A stretch of DNA of 64,000 nt from DATARR01 sp044868005. GTDB taxonomy: Bacteria; Acidobacteriota; Thermoanaerobaculia; Multivoradales; UBA5704. Each line of letters opens with the position of its first letter. Position 1 is the stretch's first letter. The position numbers and the translations under genes are program-made. The notes below the pieces were generated by a model that saw only the letters and a program-made list of their open reading frames with translations, had not been told where the DNA came from and ran no database searches. Shown here piece after piece: positions 38,977 through 48,439 of the stretch. The stretch is taken from assembly GCA_044868005.1 (NCBI GenBank), contig JBIOVX010000095.1, positions 1 to 64,000 of the forward strand. The letters are read 5' to 3'.

Positions 38977-40260
38977 TTAGCGCGATGAGGTAATCCGCTC
39001 CAGCCCGCCGGCGAACGGACGCAGGGCGTCCGGAATCAGGACGGAGCCGTCTTCCTGCTGGTAGTTCTCCAGGATCGCGATCAGCGTGCGGCCAATCGCC
39101 AGCCCCGAGCCGTTCAGGGTGTGGAGCAGGCGCGGCTTGCCGCCTCCGGCGGGACGGTAGCGCAGGTTCGCCCGGCGCGCCTGGAAGTCCTCGCAGTTGC
39201 TGCAGGAGGAGATCTCCCGGTATGCCTGCTGGCCGGGCAGCCAGACCTCGACGTCGTAGGTCTTGGCGGCGCTGAATCCTGTGTCTCCAGTGGAGAGGGT
39301 CGCCACGCGGTACGGCAGCTCGAGAAGCTGCAGCACGCGCTCGGCATGGCCGGTCAGCTCCTCCAGGGCGTCATAGCTCGTCTCCGGAGTCGTGAGCTGC
39401 ACCAGCTCGACCTTGTTGAACTGGTGCTGGCGGATGAGGCCGCGCACGTCCTTGCCGTAGGAGCCGGCCTCGCTGCGGAAGCAGGGCGTGTAGGCCGTGT
39501 AGCGGACGGGCAGGCGCGACTCGTCCAGGATCTCGTCGCGGTGCAGGCTGGTGAGAGGCACCTCGGCAGTGGGGATCAGGCAATAAGGAAAGCCCTCGAG
39601 CTTGAAGAGGTCCTGCTCGAACTTGGGAAGATGCCCGGTGCCGAGCAGGGTCTCACGGTTGACGATGACCGGCGGCAGCACCTCGGTGTAGCCGTGGGAG
39701 CGGGTGTGAAGGCCGAGCATGAGGTTGATGAGCGCCCGCTCGAGCAGGGCCCCGGCGCCGAAGGAGACGGTGAAGCGGGCGCCGGCCAGCTTGGCGCCAC
39801 GCTCGAAGTCGAGGATGCCGAGCGCCGGACCGAGGTCCCAGTGCGCCTGAGGCTCGAAGTCGAATTCGCGGGGAACTCCCACCGTCCGCTCGATGCGGTT
39901 GGCGCTTTCGTCCTTGCCCACCGGCACGCTCTCGTGCGGCAGGTTGGGCAGGGAGTACTCGATCGCCTGCAGCTCCGGCTCGATCGCCTGGAGCCGCGCC
40001 TCCAGCTCCTCGATGCGCGTCTTGAGCCGGCCCACCGCCGCGATCTCTTCGGCGGCATCGCCTCCACTCTGCTTGACCTGCCCGATGGCTCGGCTCGCCT
40101 CGTTGCGCTGGCGCTTGAGGTCCTCCACCTCGACGAGGGCCGCCCGCCGCTCGGTGTCGAGCCGCAGCCAGGCGTCGAGCGGCGCCGGGTCCGCGTCGCG
40201 CTGGATCAGACCCTGGCGCACCTTCTCGGGTTCGTCGCGGAGGAGGTCGCGGGCGAGCAT
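38977..40260 (-). CDS. serS: seryl-tRNA synthetase
   Basis: A 427-residue class II synthetase. The N-terminal coiled-coil arm that grips the tRNA-Ser variable arm spans about residues 28-105 (LRLDTERRAALVEVEDLKRQ). Motif 2 is CFRSEAGSYGKDVRGLIRQH and motif 3 GSGLAIGRTLIAILENYQ. ATG 40260 (MLARDLL) is preferred over the upstream TTG. It is directly followed by tRNA-Ser(UGA) on the same strand, so enzyme and substrate tRNA may be co-transcribed. Confidence 0.97.
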   Translation of the reverse strand: MLARDLLRDEPEKVRQGLIQRDADPAPLDAWLRLDTERRAALVEVEDLKRQRNEASRAIGQVKQSGGDAAEEIAAVGRLKTRIEELEARLQAIEPELQAIEYSLPNLPHESVPVGKDESANRIERTVGVPREFDFEPQAHWDLGPALGILDFERGAKLAGARFTVSFGAGALLERALINLMLGLHTRSHGYTEVLPPVIVNRETLLGTGHLPKFEQDLFKLEGFPYCLIPTAEVPLTSLHRDEILDESRLPVRYTAYTPCFRSEAGSYGKDVRGLIRQHQFNKVELVQLTTPETSYDALEELTGHAERVLQLLELPYRVATLSTGDTGFSAAKTYDVEVWLPGQQAYREISSCSNCEDFQARRANLRYRPAGGGKPRLLHTLNGSGLAIGRTLIAILENYQQEDGSVLIPDALRPFAGGLERITSSR

Positions 40261-40297
40261 GGCGGGCAAGTGTATCCCGCGCTCGACCTCACCCCAA

Positions 40298-40359
40298 CCC
40301 CTCTCCTAAAGGAGAGGGGCTTGTTTTTGTTCGTTCCCCTTCTCCTTTAGGAGAAGGGG
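40298..40359. repeat. paired REP-like palindromes (copy 3)
   Basis: Two adjacent hairpins: CCCCTCTCC-TAAA-GGAGAGGGG (40298-40319) and CCCCTTCTCC-TTTA-GGAGAAGGGG (40336-40359). They are bracketed by CCTCACCCCAA on the left and GGGGATGAGG on the right, which are themselves inverted. The first is followed by TTGTTTTTGTT and could double as a terminator. It belongs to the same dispersed family as positions 1-88. Confidence 0.75.
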
Positions 40360-40366
40360 CTAGGGG

Positions 40367-42187
40367 ATGAGGTCGCGAGGCCACAACGCTCGCCGCTCCT
40401 CCTCCGTAGGAAAAGGCAGCGAGTCAGCGATAACATCCGGCAGCCGTTCCCGGCGGGACGCCCTCGCCAAGCTCAGGACTCTTGTGAACGATCCGTCCGT
40501 CCTTGCCTCGTTCCGGAGCGAGATCCTCCGGCTTCTGGTACCCCTTGCAGCGCTGGCGGCGATGGCCTCCTTCGCGATGCGGGAGACCGACCCGTCCGGC
40601 GCCGCCGAGAGCGCCTACCTCGCCGTGCTCGCCGCGGCGGTGCTGCTCCCCATGGGCTTCCTGGTGCGCTGGCCGGCGATCGAGCTGGGTCTCGGCGCGA
40701 CGCTCGCGACGGCCGCCGTCTGGGCCCTCCCTCCAGGACCGAGCCGGGGTGCCGCCGTGGTGCTCGTACTTATCGCGTCAGTGTCGATTGCGGCAGGGAG
40801 GTTGTTGCTCGCGCGGCCCGCCCTGTCGTCCCTCCTCATTCCCCTCGCCCTGGCCCTGCAGTTCCTGCTGCGCGGCGAGCTGCTGTTCGAGCCCGCGGTG
40901 TCTTTCCGGACGCTCGTCGCCCTGCTCGTCCTGCCGGTGGCGGGAGCCGCGGCTGTGGCGTTGCTCGCGCGGCGGCACGGAGCTCTTCTCGCCTTGACGG
41001 CAGGCGGCATGGCGATCCTGCTGGCTCCGGGGTTCAACGTCGCTTCGACCCTGTCGCTGATCGCGCTCGCGGCGGGGGATCTCCTCGCCAGGGAGGATCT
41101 CGGCTGGCGGGCGAAGGCCGCGGCATGGATCGTCCTCCTGGCGCCGATCCTCTGGGAGCCGGGACCGGGCGTGGCCGCGACGGTCTGCGCCCTCGCCCTG
41201 TGGCGGCCGCGCCTCGCGCTAGCGCTCGCCGTGCCGGCGGCGGCCGGGCTCGCCTGGTTCTTCCAGATGCCGTGGGAGGGGATGGCGCGCCAATTCGCCT
41301 GGCTGCCTTTGCTGCTCCCGGCGGCGCTCGTTCCCGAACGCGAACGAATCGCGGCCGTCCTGACCGCTGCCTTGATGGCCGCCACCGTTCCCCAGGTTCC
41401 GGACCTCTCGACGCTGGCCGCGCCGCTGGGCCTCGCGGCTCTCCACCTGCGCCGCAGCGGCGCGGTCACCGTGCCGCAGCGGGTGTGGACGGCGGTCCTC
41501 CTCGCCGGCACCGCGCTGCTCGCCTCCTATCCCTGGCTGCGCGAGGAGCCGCTCGTCGCGGCGCTCTCGCTGCTCGGGCTGCAACCCGGAGTGGCTCTGG
41601 CGGTGTGGGTGGCGATCGTCTTCCTGGCGCTCGCCGGGTTCGGCGCCTGGCTGGGGCGCGGCTGGAGCGAGCCGCTGCGCTCCACGCGCCTCGCGGGCCT
41701 CGCGGCGGCCTGCGTCCTGCTCGCCCTGTTGCTGGGATTGCCGGCCCGCGGCACGGACCTGCTGATGCCGGAGGTGCCGGTCGTGCTCGATGCGAGCCAT
41801 CCAACCTGGGAGACGGGCATTCCGGGGACGCGGGTGAGCATCGTGATCCTGGAAGGGAACCTGGCCAACGGCGCCGGCCTGGCTCCCGGAGCTCCGGTGG
41901 CCACCCTTCATCTGCGAGGTCCGCAAGGCCGCACGGTCGGCTGGACGCTGAAGGCCGGCGAGGACCTCGGCGAATGGGCGGCGCGGCGCCCGGACGTGGC
42001 GCGGCTGGGAGCGCGGTCACCGCGCGCCTGGATCTCCTGGGTGGCCGGCGATTTCTTCGCCCAGCGCTACCGCTGCCGCTGGCGGCTGCCGCAAGCCGAG
42101 CGCTTCGTCCAACTGCGCATCGTGCGGGCTCCCGGCGCGCCTCCGGACCTCGAGCTCGCCCTCTACCAGTTGGAGGTCCGGAGGTGA
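40367..42187 (+). CDS. polytopic membrane protein of glycan cluster, unknown function
   Basis: A 606-residue protein with a basic Ser/Arg-rich N-terminus. About a dozen hydrophobic helices follow (roughly residues 45-465, for example LAVLAAAVLLPMGFLVRWPA, LLIPLALALQFLLRGELLFE), then a ~135-residue soluble C-terminal domain (VSIVILEGNLANGAGLAPGA, LHLRGPQGRTVGWTLKAGED). No catalytic motif is recognised. The first 35 residues derive from DNA next to a REP element, so a later start such as GTG 40482 is possible. Its stop overlaps the next gene start (GTGA). It is possibly a glycan-assembly or membrane-anchored accessory protein. Confidence 0.75.
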   Translation: MRSRGHNARRSSSVGKGSESAITSGSRSRRDALAKLRTLVNDPSVLASFRSEILRLLVPLAALAAMASFAMRETDPSGAAESAYLAVLAAAVLLPMGFLVRWPAIELGLGATLATAAVWALPPGPSRGAAVVLVLIASVSIAAGRLLLARPALSSLLIPLALALQFLLRGELLFEPAVSFRTLVALLVLPVAGAAAVALLARRHGALLALTAGGMAILLAPGFNVASTLSLIALAAGDLLAREDLGWRAKAAAWIVLLAPILWEPGPGVAATVCALALWRPRLALALAVPAAAGLAWFFQMPWEGMARQFAWLPLLLPAALVPERERIAAVLTAALMAATVPQVPDLSTLAAPLGLAALHLRRSGAVTVPQRVWTAVLLAGTALLASYPWLREEPLVAALSLLGLQPGVALAVWVAIVFLALAGFGAWLGRGWSEPLRSTRLAGLAAACVLLALLLGLPARGTDLLMPEVPVVLDASHPTWETGIPGTRVSIVILEGNLANGAGLAPGAPVATLHLRGPQGRTVGWTLKAGEDLGEWAARRPDVARLGARSPRAWISWVAGDFFAQRYRCRWRLPQAERFVQLRIVRAPGAPPDLELALYQLEVRR

Positions 42188-44400
42188 AGCCCGCGGAGGG
42201 CGCCGCCAGGACAGTCCTGATTCTGGCAGTCTCCCTCTTGGCTTCGATCCTCGTGGCCTGGAAGGCGCCGCTGCCGGCGGACGATCCCTTCCGCGGCACT
42301 CTCGTCATCCTGCCGTGCATCCTCGCCGCCTTCTCCGAGATCCACCGCTGGAGCGTGCGGCGGGGAGGAAAGCGTCTCCCCGGTCCTGGGACGGCGGGGG
42401 AGCTGGGCGCGCTCGGCGTCCTGGTGCTGCTCACCCTCGCCCGGCCCCATGTGGCGCTGGCGCGCAGCGAGGAGATCCTCGCTGCCGGCTTCCTGCTCGT
42501 CCTGGCCTGCCGGGTGGCGCGGCAGTCCCGGGCGCTGCGGCCGCTGCTGGGACAGAGCTTGCCGAGGCGTCCTTCGGCGCTCTTCTTCTTCCTGCCGCTC
42601 GCCGTCTATCTGGCGATCCTCCCCTGGTCGGCGCGCCACCGCCAGCCAGACGGCGACGAGCCCTTCTATCTGCTGGTCACGCACAGCCTGGCGTACGACT
42701 TCGACGCCGACCTGACGAACAACTATGCCCACAAGGATTGGCGGTCCTTCATGGAGCGGCCCATCGAGCCGCAGCCCGGCGATCCGCGGGGCCCTCGCGG
42801 CGAGCAGTACTCCCGCCATAACGAGCTGCTGCCCCTGGCGCTCGTCCCCGCCTACCGCATCGGCGGCAAGCTGGGAGCGCTCGCCACCATGGCGGTCTTC
42901 ACGGCGCTGCTCGCCTGGCTGACCCTGCGGCTCGCCCGTCACTACGCCGCCGCGCACCCCGGCGAGGCCCTAGCCGCCTATGCCCTGGCCGCCTTCGCGC
43001 CGCCCCTGCTGCTCTACTCCTATCAGGTCTGGGTGGAAGTGCCGGCGGCGATCCTCGCGGCCGCGGCCCTCGATCGCATCCTGACCCTCGACGGGCAGCG
43101 CGCCTGGGGCCGCAAGGAGTGGCTGGGGCTCGGCGTGCCTGTGCTGCTGCTGCCGGTGCTCAAGCTGCGCTTCATCCTCATCGCCGGTCCGCTGCTGTTC
43201 ATGGGCTGGTGGCACGCCGGCCGCCCGCGCCGGCCGGTGTTCATCCTGACCGGGCTGCTCGCGGTGGTGGCCGGCGGCATGCTCATCTACAACCAGGTCG
43301 TCTACTCGAACCCGTTGAAGATCCATACCTGGCAGGAGGTCGATCCTCACCGCTACAGCCCGGCCTCCTATCTCCAGGGGAGCTTCGGCCTCTTCTTCGA
43401 CGCCGCCTTCGGCCTCTTCGGCTGCGCACCGATCTGGCTCCTCCTGCTGCCTGCCCTCGTGCTGCTCGCCGCCTGGCGCAACCGGCTCCTGCTCCACGCC
43501 GCGGCGCTGAGCCTGCCGTACCTGGTGATCGTGGCGCCGCGCGTCGAGTGGTACGGCGGCTGGTCGCCGCCCTTCCGCTACGCCCTCATCGCGCTGCCGC
43601 TGCTCGCCATCGCGCTCGTGCCGCTGCTCGCCCGGCGCGGCGAGCGGCCCGGCGCCTGGGCGCTCCTCGGCGGTCTCGGCGCTCTCACCCTGGTGTTGAC
43701 GCTGGTGTGGGTGACGGTGCCCGGCTGGACCTACAACTTCGCGGACGGCCGCACCTACGCGCTCGACGTCCTGAGCGGACGGCTCGGCCTGGACCTCGCT
43801 CGTTTCTTCCCCAGCTCCATCCGCCCGCGCGCCGCCACCTGGCTCTGGCCGCTGCTCTCCCTTCCCGTCCTATCGCTCCTCTGGTGGCTGCCCAAGCGCC
43901 GCGGCGGAGCGCGGCCAGGAGCGGCGGCGGCCCTCTCCGGCATCGCCTTGCTCCTCGGCTCGGCGGCGCTGCTGCTCGCCGCGGCCGAGCGCGTACCGAC
44001 GCGGATCATCGAGTTGGAGGATGCGCAGGTGTGGAAGAGCGGCGGGCATCCGCACCCCGACCGCTGGGTCCTCGAGCGGACGCGCTATCGCGGCGGCTGG
44101 GTGCTGCGGGTGAGCGAATCCTTGAAGGCGCCGGTGGTGCCGGGAGGCAAGCGGGTGAAGCTCACTCTGCACGCGGAGTTCATCCGCAATCAGCCCGTCC
44201 CCTTCACGCTGGATATCCAGCAGGGCGATCGCTGGCTCGCGGCCTGGCGTCCAGGCCGGCAGCGCATCTGGCAACGGATCGAGGTAGGCCCCGTCGACTG
44301 GCGCGCCGGCGAGCCGCTGGTCCTCGCCGCCCACGGACCGCATCCGCCGGGCGAGCTGAACGGCGCGATTCTGGACTCGGTGGAGATGGAGTGGGAGTGA
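42184..44400 (+). CDS. large membrane protein, GT-C (PMT/ArnT)-like, with soluble C-terminal domain
   Basis: A 738-residue protein starting at GTG 42184. About 13 hydrophobic helices occupy residues 5-600. Between helices lies RQPDGDEPFYLLVTHSLAYD, an acidic DGDEP loop of the sort used by GT-C glycosyltransferases of the PMT/ArnT type that take lipid-linked sugar donors. The C-terminal ~140 residues are a soluble beta-rich domain (RVKLTLHAEFIRNQPVPFTL). It overlaps its neighbours at both ends by GTGA. Donor and acceptor are unknown. Confidence 0.75.
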   Translation: MKPAEGAARTVLILAVSLLASILVAWKAPLPADDPFRGTLVILPCILAAFSEIHRWSVRRGGKRLPGPGTAGELGALGVLVLLTLARPHVALARSEEILAAGFLLVLACRVARQSRALRPLLGQSLPRRPSALFFFLPLAVYLAILPWSARHRQPDGDEPFYLLVTHSLAYDFDADLTNNYAHKDWRSFMERPIEPQPGDPRGPRGEQYSRHNELLPLALVPAYRIGGKLGALATMAVFTALLAWLTLRLARHYAAAHPGEALAAYALAAFAPPLLLYSYQVWVEVPAAILAAAALDRILTLDGQRAWGRKEWLGLGVPVLLLPVLKLRFILIAGPLLFMGWWHAGRPRRPVFILTGLLAVVAGGMLIYNQVVYSNPLKIHTWQEVDPHRYSPASYLQGSFGLFFDAAFGLFGCAPIWLLLLPALVLLAAWRNRLLLHAAALSLPYLVIVAPRVEWYGGWSPPFRYALIALPLLAIALVPLLARRGERPGAWALLGGLGALTLVLTLVWVTVPGWTYNFADGRTYALDVLSGRLGLDLARFFPSSIRPRAATWLWPLLSLPVLSLLWWLPKRRGGARPGAAAALSGIALLLGSAALLLAAAERVPTRIIELEDAQVWKSGGHPHPDRWVLERTRYRGGWVLRVSESLKAPVVPGGKRVKLTLHAEFIRNQPVPFTLDIQQGDRWLAAWRPGRQRIWQRIEVGPVDWRAGEPLVLAAHGPHPPGELNGAILDSVEMEWE

Positions 44401-45308
44401 CCACCTCCGCCGTCGTCCCCACCCTCGGAAAAAGTCCTCTGCTCGTTCCCTGTCTCGAAGCGCTGCGCAGGGAAGGCGCGGAGATCCTCCTCGTCGATCA
44501 AGCCGAAGTCCCGGTCGAGATTCCCGCCGGGCTCGCCGACTACATCCTGCGGCCGGGGCGCAATCTCGGCTTCGCGGCGGGGACGAACCTGGGGATCGAG
44601 GCCGCGGCGGGCGAATGGATCGCCACCGTCAACGACGACGCGGTGGTCGAGCCCGGCTGGCTAGGAGCTCTCGTCGAAGCCCTGGAGGCGGATCCGCGGG
44701 CCGGCGCGGCGCAGGGAGTCAACGTGCGGCTCGACGCGCCGGATCTCGCCGACGGTTGCGGGATCGCCTGGAACCGCTGGTGGCAGGCCGTGCAGATCGG
44801 CCACGGCCGGTCGGTACCCGCGCCCACTGCCGGCGCTCGCGAGATCTTCGGCGTCTCGGCCACGGCCGCGGTTTTCCGCCGCGATGCATTGCGCGCCGCC
44901 GCTCGCCGCGGCGAGGTCTTCGATTCGCGGCTGGGCTCGTACTACGAGGACGTGGACCTCGCCGGCCGGCTGCGCGCCGCCGGCTGGCGCGCTCTGCTGG
45001 TGCCTTCGGCGCGGGCGCGCCACGCCGGCTCGGCCACCGGCGGCACGCTCTCCCGCGAGCGCTGGCGCCTGATCTATGGCAATCGCTACCTCGCTGCAGC
45101 CCGCCTCCTCGGCCGCTCCTTCTGGCGCCGGCTGCCGCGCATGGCGGCGCGGGACGGGGTCGATCTGATCAAAGCCCTCTCGCGCGGCGAGGGGGACCTC
45201 GCCTCGGGCGTCCTCTCCGGATGGGTGCGGGCCGCCTGGCGCCTGCCGGGCTTCGTCCGCGGTCGCGCTCCGCTCGTGCCTTTGAGCGAGATCCGCCGCT
45301 TCCGGTAA
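44397..45308 (+). CDS. GT2-family glycosyltransferase (rhamnosyltransferase-like)
   Basis: A 303-residue cytoplasmic GT-A enzyme starting at GTG 44397. Motifs: GRNLGFAAGTNLGIEAAAGE, the metal-binding VNDDAVVEPGW (DxD-type), and YYEDVDLAGRLRAAGW near the acceptor site. The family is common in O-antigen and rhamnan assembly; the sugar is not determined. It is the first of three related GT2 genes in a row, so successive transfers to one oligosaccharide are likely. Confidence 0.9.
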   Translation: MTTSAVVPTLGKSPLLVPCLEALRREGAEILLVDQAEVPVEIPAGLADYILRPGRNLGFAAGTNLGIEAAAGEWIATVNDDAVVEPGWLGALVEALEADPRAGAAQGVNVRLDAPDLADGCGIAWNRWWQAVQIGHGRSVPAPTAGAREIFGVSATAAVFRRDALRAAARRGEVFDSRLGSYYEDVDLAGRLRAAGWRALLVPSARARHAGSATGGTLSRERWRLIYGNRYLAAARLLGRSFWRRLPRMAARDGVDLIKALSRGEGDLASGVLSGWVRAAWRLPGFVRGRAPLVPLSEIRRFR

Positions 45309-45317
45309 CCTCTCGGC

Positions 45318-46238
45318 GTGAATTCCCCTCCTCTCCTCACGGGCGTCGTCGTCCACTGGCGCAATGAGGATCTGCTGGCCGGCCTCGTGGCGGCCTGGCC
45401 GCGAGACCCGCGTTTCGAGCTGCTGGTGGTGGACAACGGCTCGTCGGCGCCGCTGCCGGACGGGGTGCGCGTCCTCCGTCCGGGCCGCAACCTGGGGTTC
45501 GCGGGCGGCGCCAACGCCGGCGTCGCGGAGGCGAAAGGGGAGATCCTGCTCATCCTGAATCCCGACGCGGTGCCCGAGGAGGGAGCGCTCGACCGGCTGC
45601 TGGAGGGCTTCGCCGCTCACCCGGAAGCCGCCGGTCTCGCGCCTCGCCTCGCCGGACCCTCAGGCAAGCCGCAGGCCGCCTGGCAGCTCCGGCGCCTGCC
45701 CTCGGCCTGGCAGTGCCTGCTGCACGCGCTGCCGTTTCCGGATCTCTCCCGACCGAGGTCCGAGCCCGCGGCCGGCGCGCCCGTCGAGCAACCGGCGGCG
45801 GCGGCGCTGGCGCTGCGGAGAGAAGCCCTGGCTCGGGTCGGCGGCTTCGACGCGGGCTTTCATCCGGCCTGGTTCGAGGACGTGGACCTCGCCCGGCGCT
45901 TTCAGCAGGCGGGCTTGCCGATCCTCTACTGGCCGGCGGCCCGCTTTCGGCATCGCCTGGGCAGCACGGTGCCTCGGCTGGGATACGGACCCTTCCTCTA
46001 TATCTACTACAGGAACCTCGGCCGTTATCTCGCCAAGCACCACGGCCTGGCCTGGGCGGCGGCGGCGCGAGCGGCTCTGGTGCCGGGAGTCGCCCTGCGG
46101 CTCCTGCTGTTGCCGCTGCGGCGTCCGCGGCGCGCGGCGTCCCGGCGCGAGGCGCTCCGCGGTCTCCTCGCGGTGCTCGCCGGCGCGCTGTCGGGCTGGC
46201 GCCGGCCTCGCGGCTACGCGGAGGGCGCGCTCTCTTGA
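45318..46238 (+). CDS. GT2-family glycosyltransferase
   Basis: A 306-residue GT-A transferase starting at GTG 45318. It carries FELLVVDNGSSAPLPDG, GRNLGFAGGANAGVAEAKGE, LNPDAVPEEGA (metal site) and WFEDVDLARRFQQAG. A hydrophobic or basic C-terminal tail (ALVPGVALRLLLLPLRRPRR) may associate with the membrane. It is paralogous in layout to the genes on either side. Its stop overlaps the next start (TTGA). Confidence 0.9.
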   Translation: MNSPPLLTGVVVHWRNEDLLAGLVAAWPRDPRFELLVVDNGSSAPLPDGVRVLRPGRNLGFAGGANAGVAEAKGEILLILNPDAVPEEGALDRLLEGFAAHPEAAGLAPRLAGPSGKPQAAWQLRRLPSAWQCLLHALPFPDLSRPRSEPAAGAPVEQPAAAALALRREALARVGGFDAGFHPAWFEDVDLARRFQQAGLPILYWPAARFRHRLGSTVPRLGYGPFLYIYYRNLGRYLAKHHGLAWAAAARAALVPGVALRLLLLPLRRPRRAASRREALRGLLAVLAGALSGWRRPRGYAEGALS

Positions 46239-47236
46239 GCGAAGACCTGGGCGTCGCCGTCTGCATCGTCACCCATGACAGCGCGGCGGACCTGCCGGGC
46301 TGCCTCGCGGCCGTCGCCGCGCAGAGCCACCGGCCGCTCGAGATCGTGGTGGTGGATTGCGCCAGCCGCGACGCCAGCCTGGAGACGGCGCGGCGGCACG
46401 CTCCGGCCGGCCTGCCGATCCAGGCCGTGGCGCTCGGCGAGAACCTCGGCTTCGCGGGCGGCATGAACGCAGCCTTCGCGCGCACGCGGGCGCCGTTCGT
46501 CCTCACCCTCAATGCCGACGCCCGTCCCGCTCCCGATTACGTGGCTTGGCTCGTCCGCCGCGCGCTGGCCCATCCTGACCTTCGCGTTGGCGCCGTTACC
46601 GGCCGGTTGGTGCGACCCACCGAGAACGCAAAGCCACGGCGCCTCGACGCCTGCGGCATGCGCTTGACCCGCGCCTGGCGCCACCTCGACCGCGGCTCGG
46701 GCGAGGTGGAGCGCGGTCAGTGGAGCGAGCCGGAGCGCGTGTTCGGCGCCACCGGCGCGGCTTCGCTCTTCCGCCGCGAGGCGCTGGACGACGCCGCGGT
46801 GGACGGCGAGATCTTCGATCCGCGCTTCCACACCTTCCGCGAGGACGCCGAGCTGTGCTTCCGCCTGCGCGAGCGCGGCTGGGAGGTGCTCTACGAGCCC
46901 GCCGCCGTGGCCGAGCACCGGCGCCTCAACCTCCCCGAGCGGCGGAGCGCCATGCCGGCCGAGGTCAACCGCCGGTCGCTGCAGAACCGCTACCTGCTGC
47001 GGATCTATCACCAGACCGCGGGCAACTTCGCGCGCACCCTGCTGCCGGCGCTCGCCCGCGATCTCGGAGCGCTCGCCTGGGTCCTGATGCGCGAGCGCTC
47101 GTCGCTCGCCGCCTACGGCTGGCTGTGGCGCCACCGCGCCGAGCTGCTGCGCCGGCGCCGCGCGATCCAGGCCCGGCGGACCGTGCCCGCGCGGGAGATC
47201 GACCGCTGGTTTTCGCTACAGGGGATACCTTTGTGA
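46235..47236 (+). CDS. GT2-family glycosyltransferase
   Basis: A 333-residue GT-A transferase. The start is TTG 46235, overlapping the previous stop; no ATG or GTG upstream would keep the conserved N-terminus LGVAVCIVTHDSAADLPGCL. Motifs are GENLGFAGGMNAAFARTRAP, LTLNADARPAPDY and FREDAELCFRLRERGWEVLY. The C-terminal helical tail is Arg-rich. Third in the GT2 series; its stop overlaps the GT4 gene. Confidence 0.88.
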   Translation: MSEDLGVAVCIVTHDSAADLPGCLAAVAAQSHRPLEIVVVDCASRDASLETARRHAPAGLPIQAVALGENLGFAGGMNAAFARTRAPFVLTLNADARPAPDYVAWLVRRALAHPDLRVGAVTGRLVRPTENAKPRRLDACGMRLTRAWRHLDRGSGEVERGQWSEPERVFGATGAASLFRREALDDAAVDGEIFDPRFHTFREDAELCFRLRERGWEVLYEPAAVAEHRRLNLPERRSAMPAEVNRRSLQNRYLLRIYHQTAGNFARTLLPALARDLGALAWVLMRERSSLAAYGWLWRHRAELLRRRRAIQARRTVPAREIDRWFSLQGIPL

Positions 47237-48339
47237 GACCGCTCTCCGTGGCCCTCCTCGGCAGCCGCGGCATCCCCGCGCGCTACGGCGGTTACGAGAC
47301 GCTGATGGAGGAGCTGGCGCCGCGCCTGATCGCCCGCGGCTTCCGGGTCACCGTCTATTGCCGGTCGCACTACACACCGAAGGATCTGCGCTCCTGGCGG
47401 GGCGCCGATCTGGTGGTGCTCCCCACGGTCCGCACCAAGCACCTCGACACGCCGGTGCATACCTTCCTCTCCTGCCTGCACGCCGCTGCGACCGGCTACG
47501 ACGCGGCCCTGGTGGTCAACTCGGCCAACACCCTCTTCGTGCCGCTGCTGCAGGTGGCCGGCATTCCGGTGGCGCTCAACGTGGACGGCATCGAGAAGCG
47601 GCGGGCCAAGTGGGGAGCCTTCGGCCGCGGCGTCTACGCCCTCTCGGAGCGGCTGGCCGCGGTGTTGCCGGACGCCCTGGTGACCGACGCCGAGGTCATC
47701 CGCCGCCATTACCTGCAGCGTTACGGAGCCGAGTCGGTGCCCATCGCCTACGGCGTCGATCCCCGCCCGCCGGCCGAGACGGGAATCCTTACACGGCTGG
47801 GGCTCGCCTCCCGGCGCTATTTCCTCTACGTCAGTCGTTTCGAGCCGGAGAACAATCCGCACCGGGTGGCCGAAGCCTACCGCCAAGTCGGCGGCGACCT
47901 GCCATTGGTGATGGTGGGGGGCGCGCCGTACGCGGGGAAGTTCATCGCCGGCTTCACCCGCGGCGCCGATCCGCGCATTCTCTTCCCGGGACCGATCTAC
48001 GGCGAGGGCTACCGCGAGCTCCTCTCCCATGCGCTGGCCTATGTGCACGCCACGGAGGTTGGAGGCACGCACCCCGCCCTCGTCGAGGCCATGGGGTACG
48101 GGAATTGCATCATTTTTAACAATACGTCAGAGAATCGCGAGGTGGCGGGACGCGTGGGACTGACCTTCAGTGCCTTGGAACAGGAAAGCCTGGCGGAGCG
48201 GTTGGAGTGGGTGCGCGGCCATCCCGAGCGGGCACGGGCGCGGGGACGCGCGGCGGCCCGGCGGGCGAGGCTCCTCTTCTCCTGGGAGCGGGTGGCGGAC
48301 CGCTACGCGGCGCTTCTTCGGCGGCTGGCGGGCAGATGA
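47233..48339 (+). CDS. GT4/DUF1972-type glycosyltransferase
   Basis: A 368-residue transferase starting at GTG 47233. The N-terminal DUF1972 region is clear (VALLGSRGIPARYGGYETLM, EELAPRLIARGFRVTVYCRS, HTFLSCLHAAATGYDAALVV). The C-terminal GT4 domain has RYFLYVSRFEPENNPHRVAE and YVHATEVGGTHPALVEAMGY with the E-x7-E type nucleotide-sugar site. Such enzymes are often rhamnosyltransferases in exopolysaccharide clusters. It ends the run of five overlapping genes that begins at 42184. Confidence 0.9.
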   Translation: MRPLSVALLGSRGIPARYGGYETLMEELAPRLIARGFRVTVYCRSHYTPKDLRSWRGADLVVLPTVRTKHLDTPVHTFLSCLHAAATGYDAALVVNSANTLFVPLLQVAGIPVALNVDGIEKRRAKWGAFGRGVYALSERLAAVLPDALVTDAEVIRRHYLQRYGAESVPIAYGVDPRPPAETGILTRLGLASRRYFLYVSRFEPENNPHRVAEAYRQVGGDLPLVMVGGAPYAGKFIAGFTRGADPRILFPGPIYGEGYRELLSHALAYVHATEVGGTHPALVEAMGYGNCIIFNNTSENREVAGRVGLTFSALEQESLAERLEWVRGHPERARARGRAAARRARLLFSWERVADRYAALLRRLAGR

Positions 48340-48439
48340 GATGTGCGCTATGCTAGCGGGGCATAGACGAAGGGCGCGGCTGGCACGTTAAAATATGCAA
48401 CTTGCAATGGTGCGGTCCCTGATCTCGCGTTAAGAATCC

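Noticed and set aside
48388..48400. Sigma54 promoter upstream of the glycosylphosphotransferase (TGGCACG ... TATGC)
   Set aside because: The GG and GC elements are three bases too far apart for a sigma54 site.
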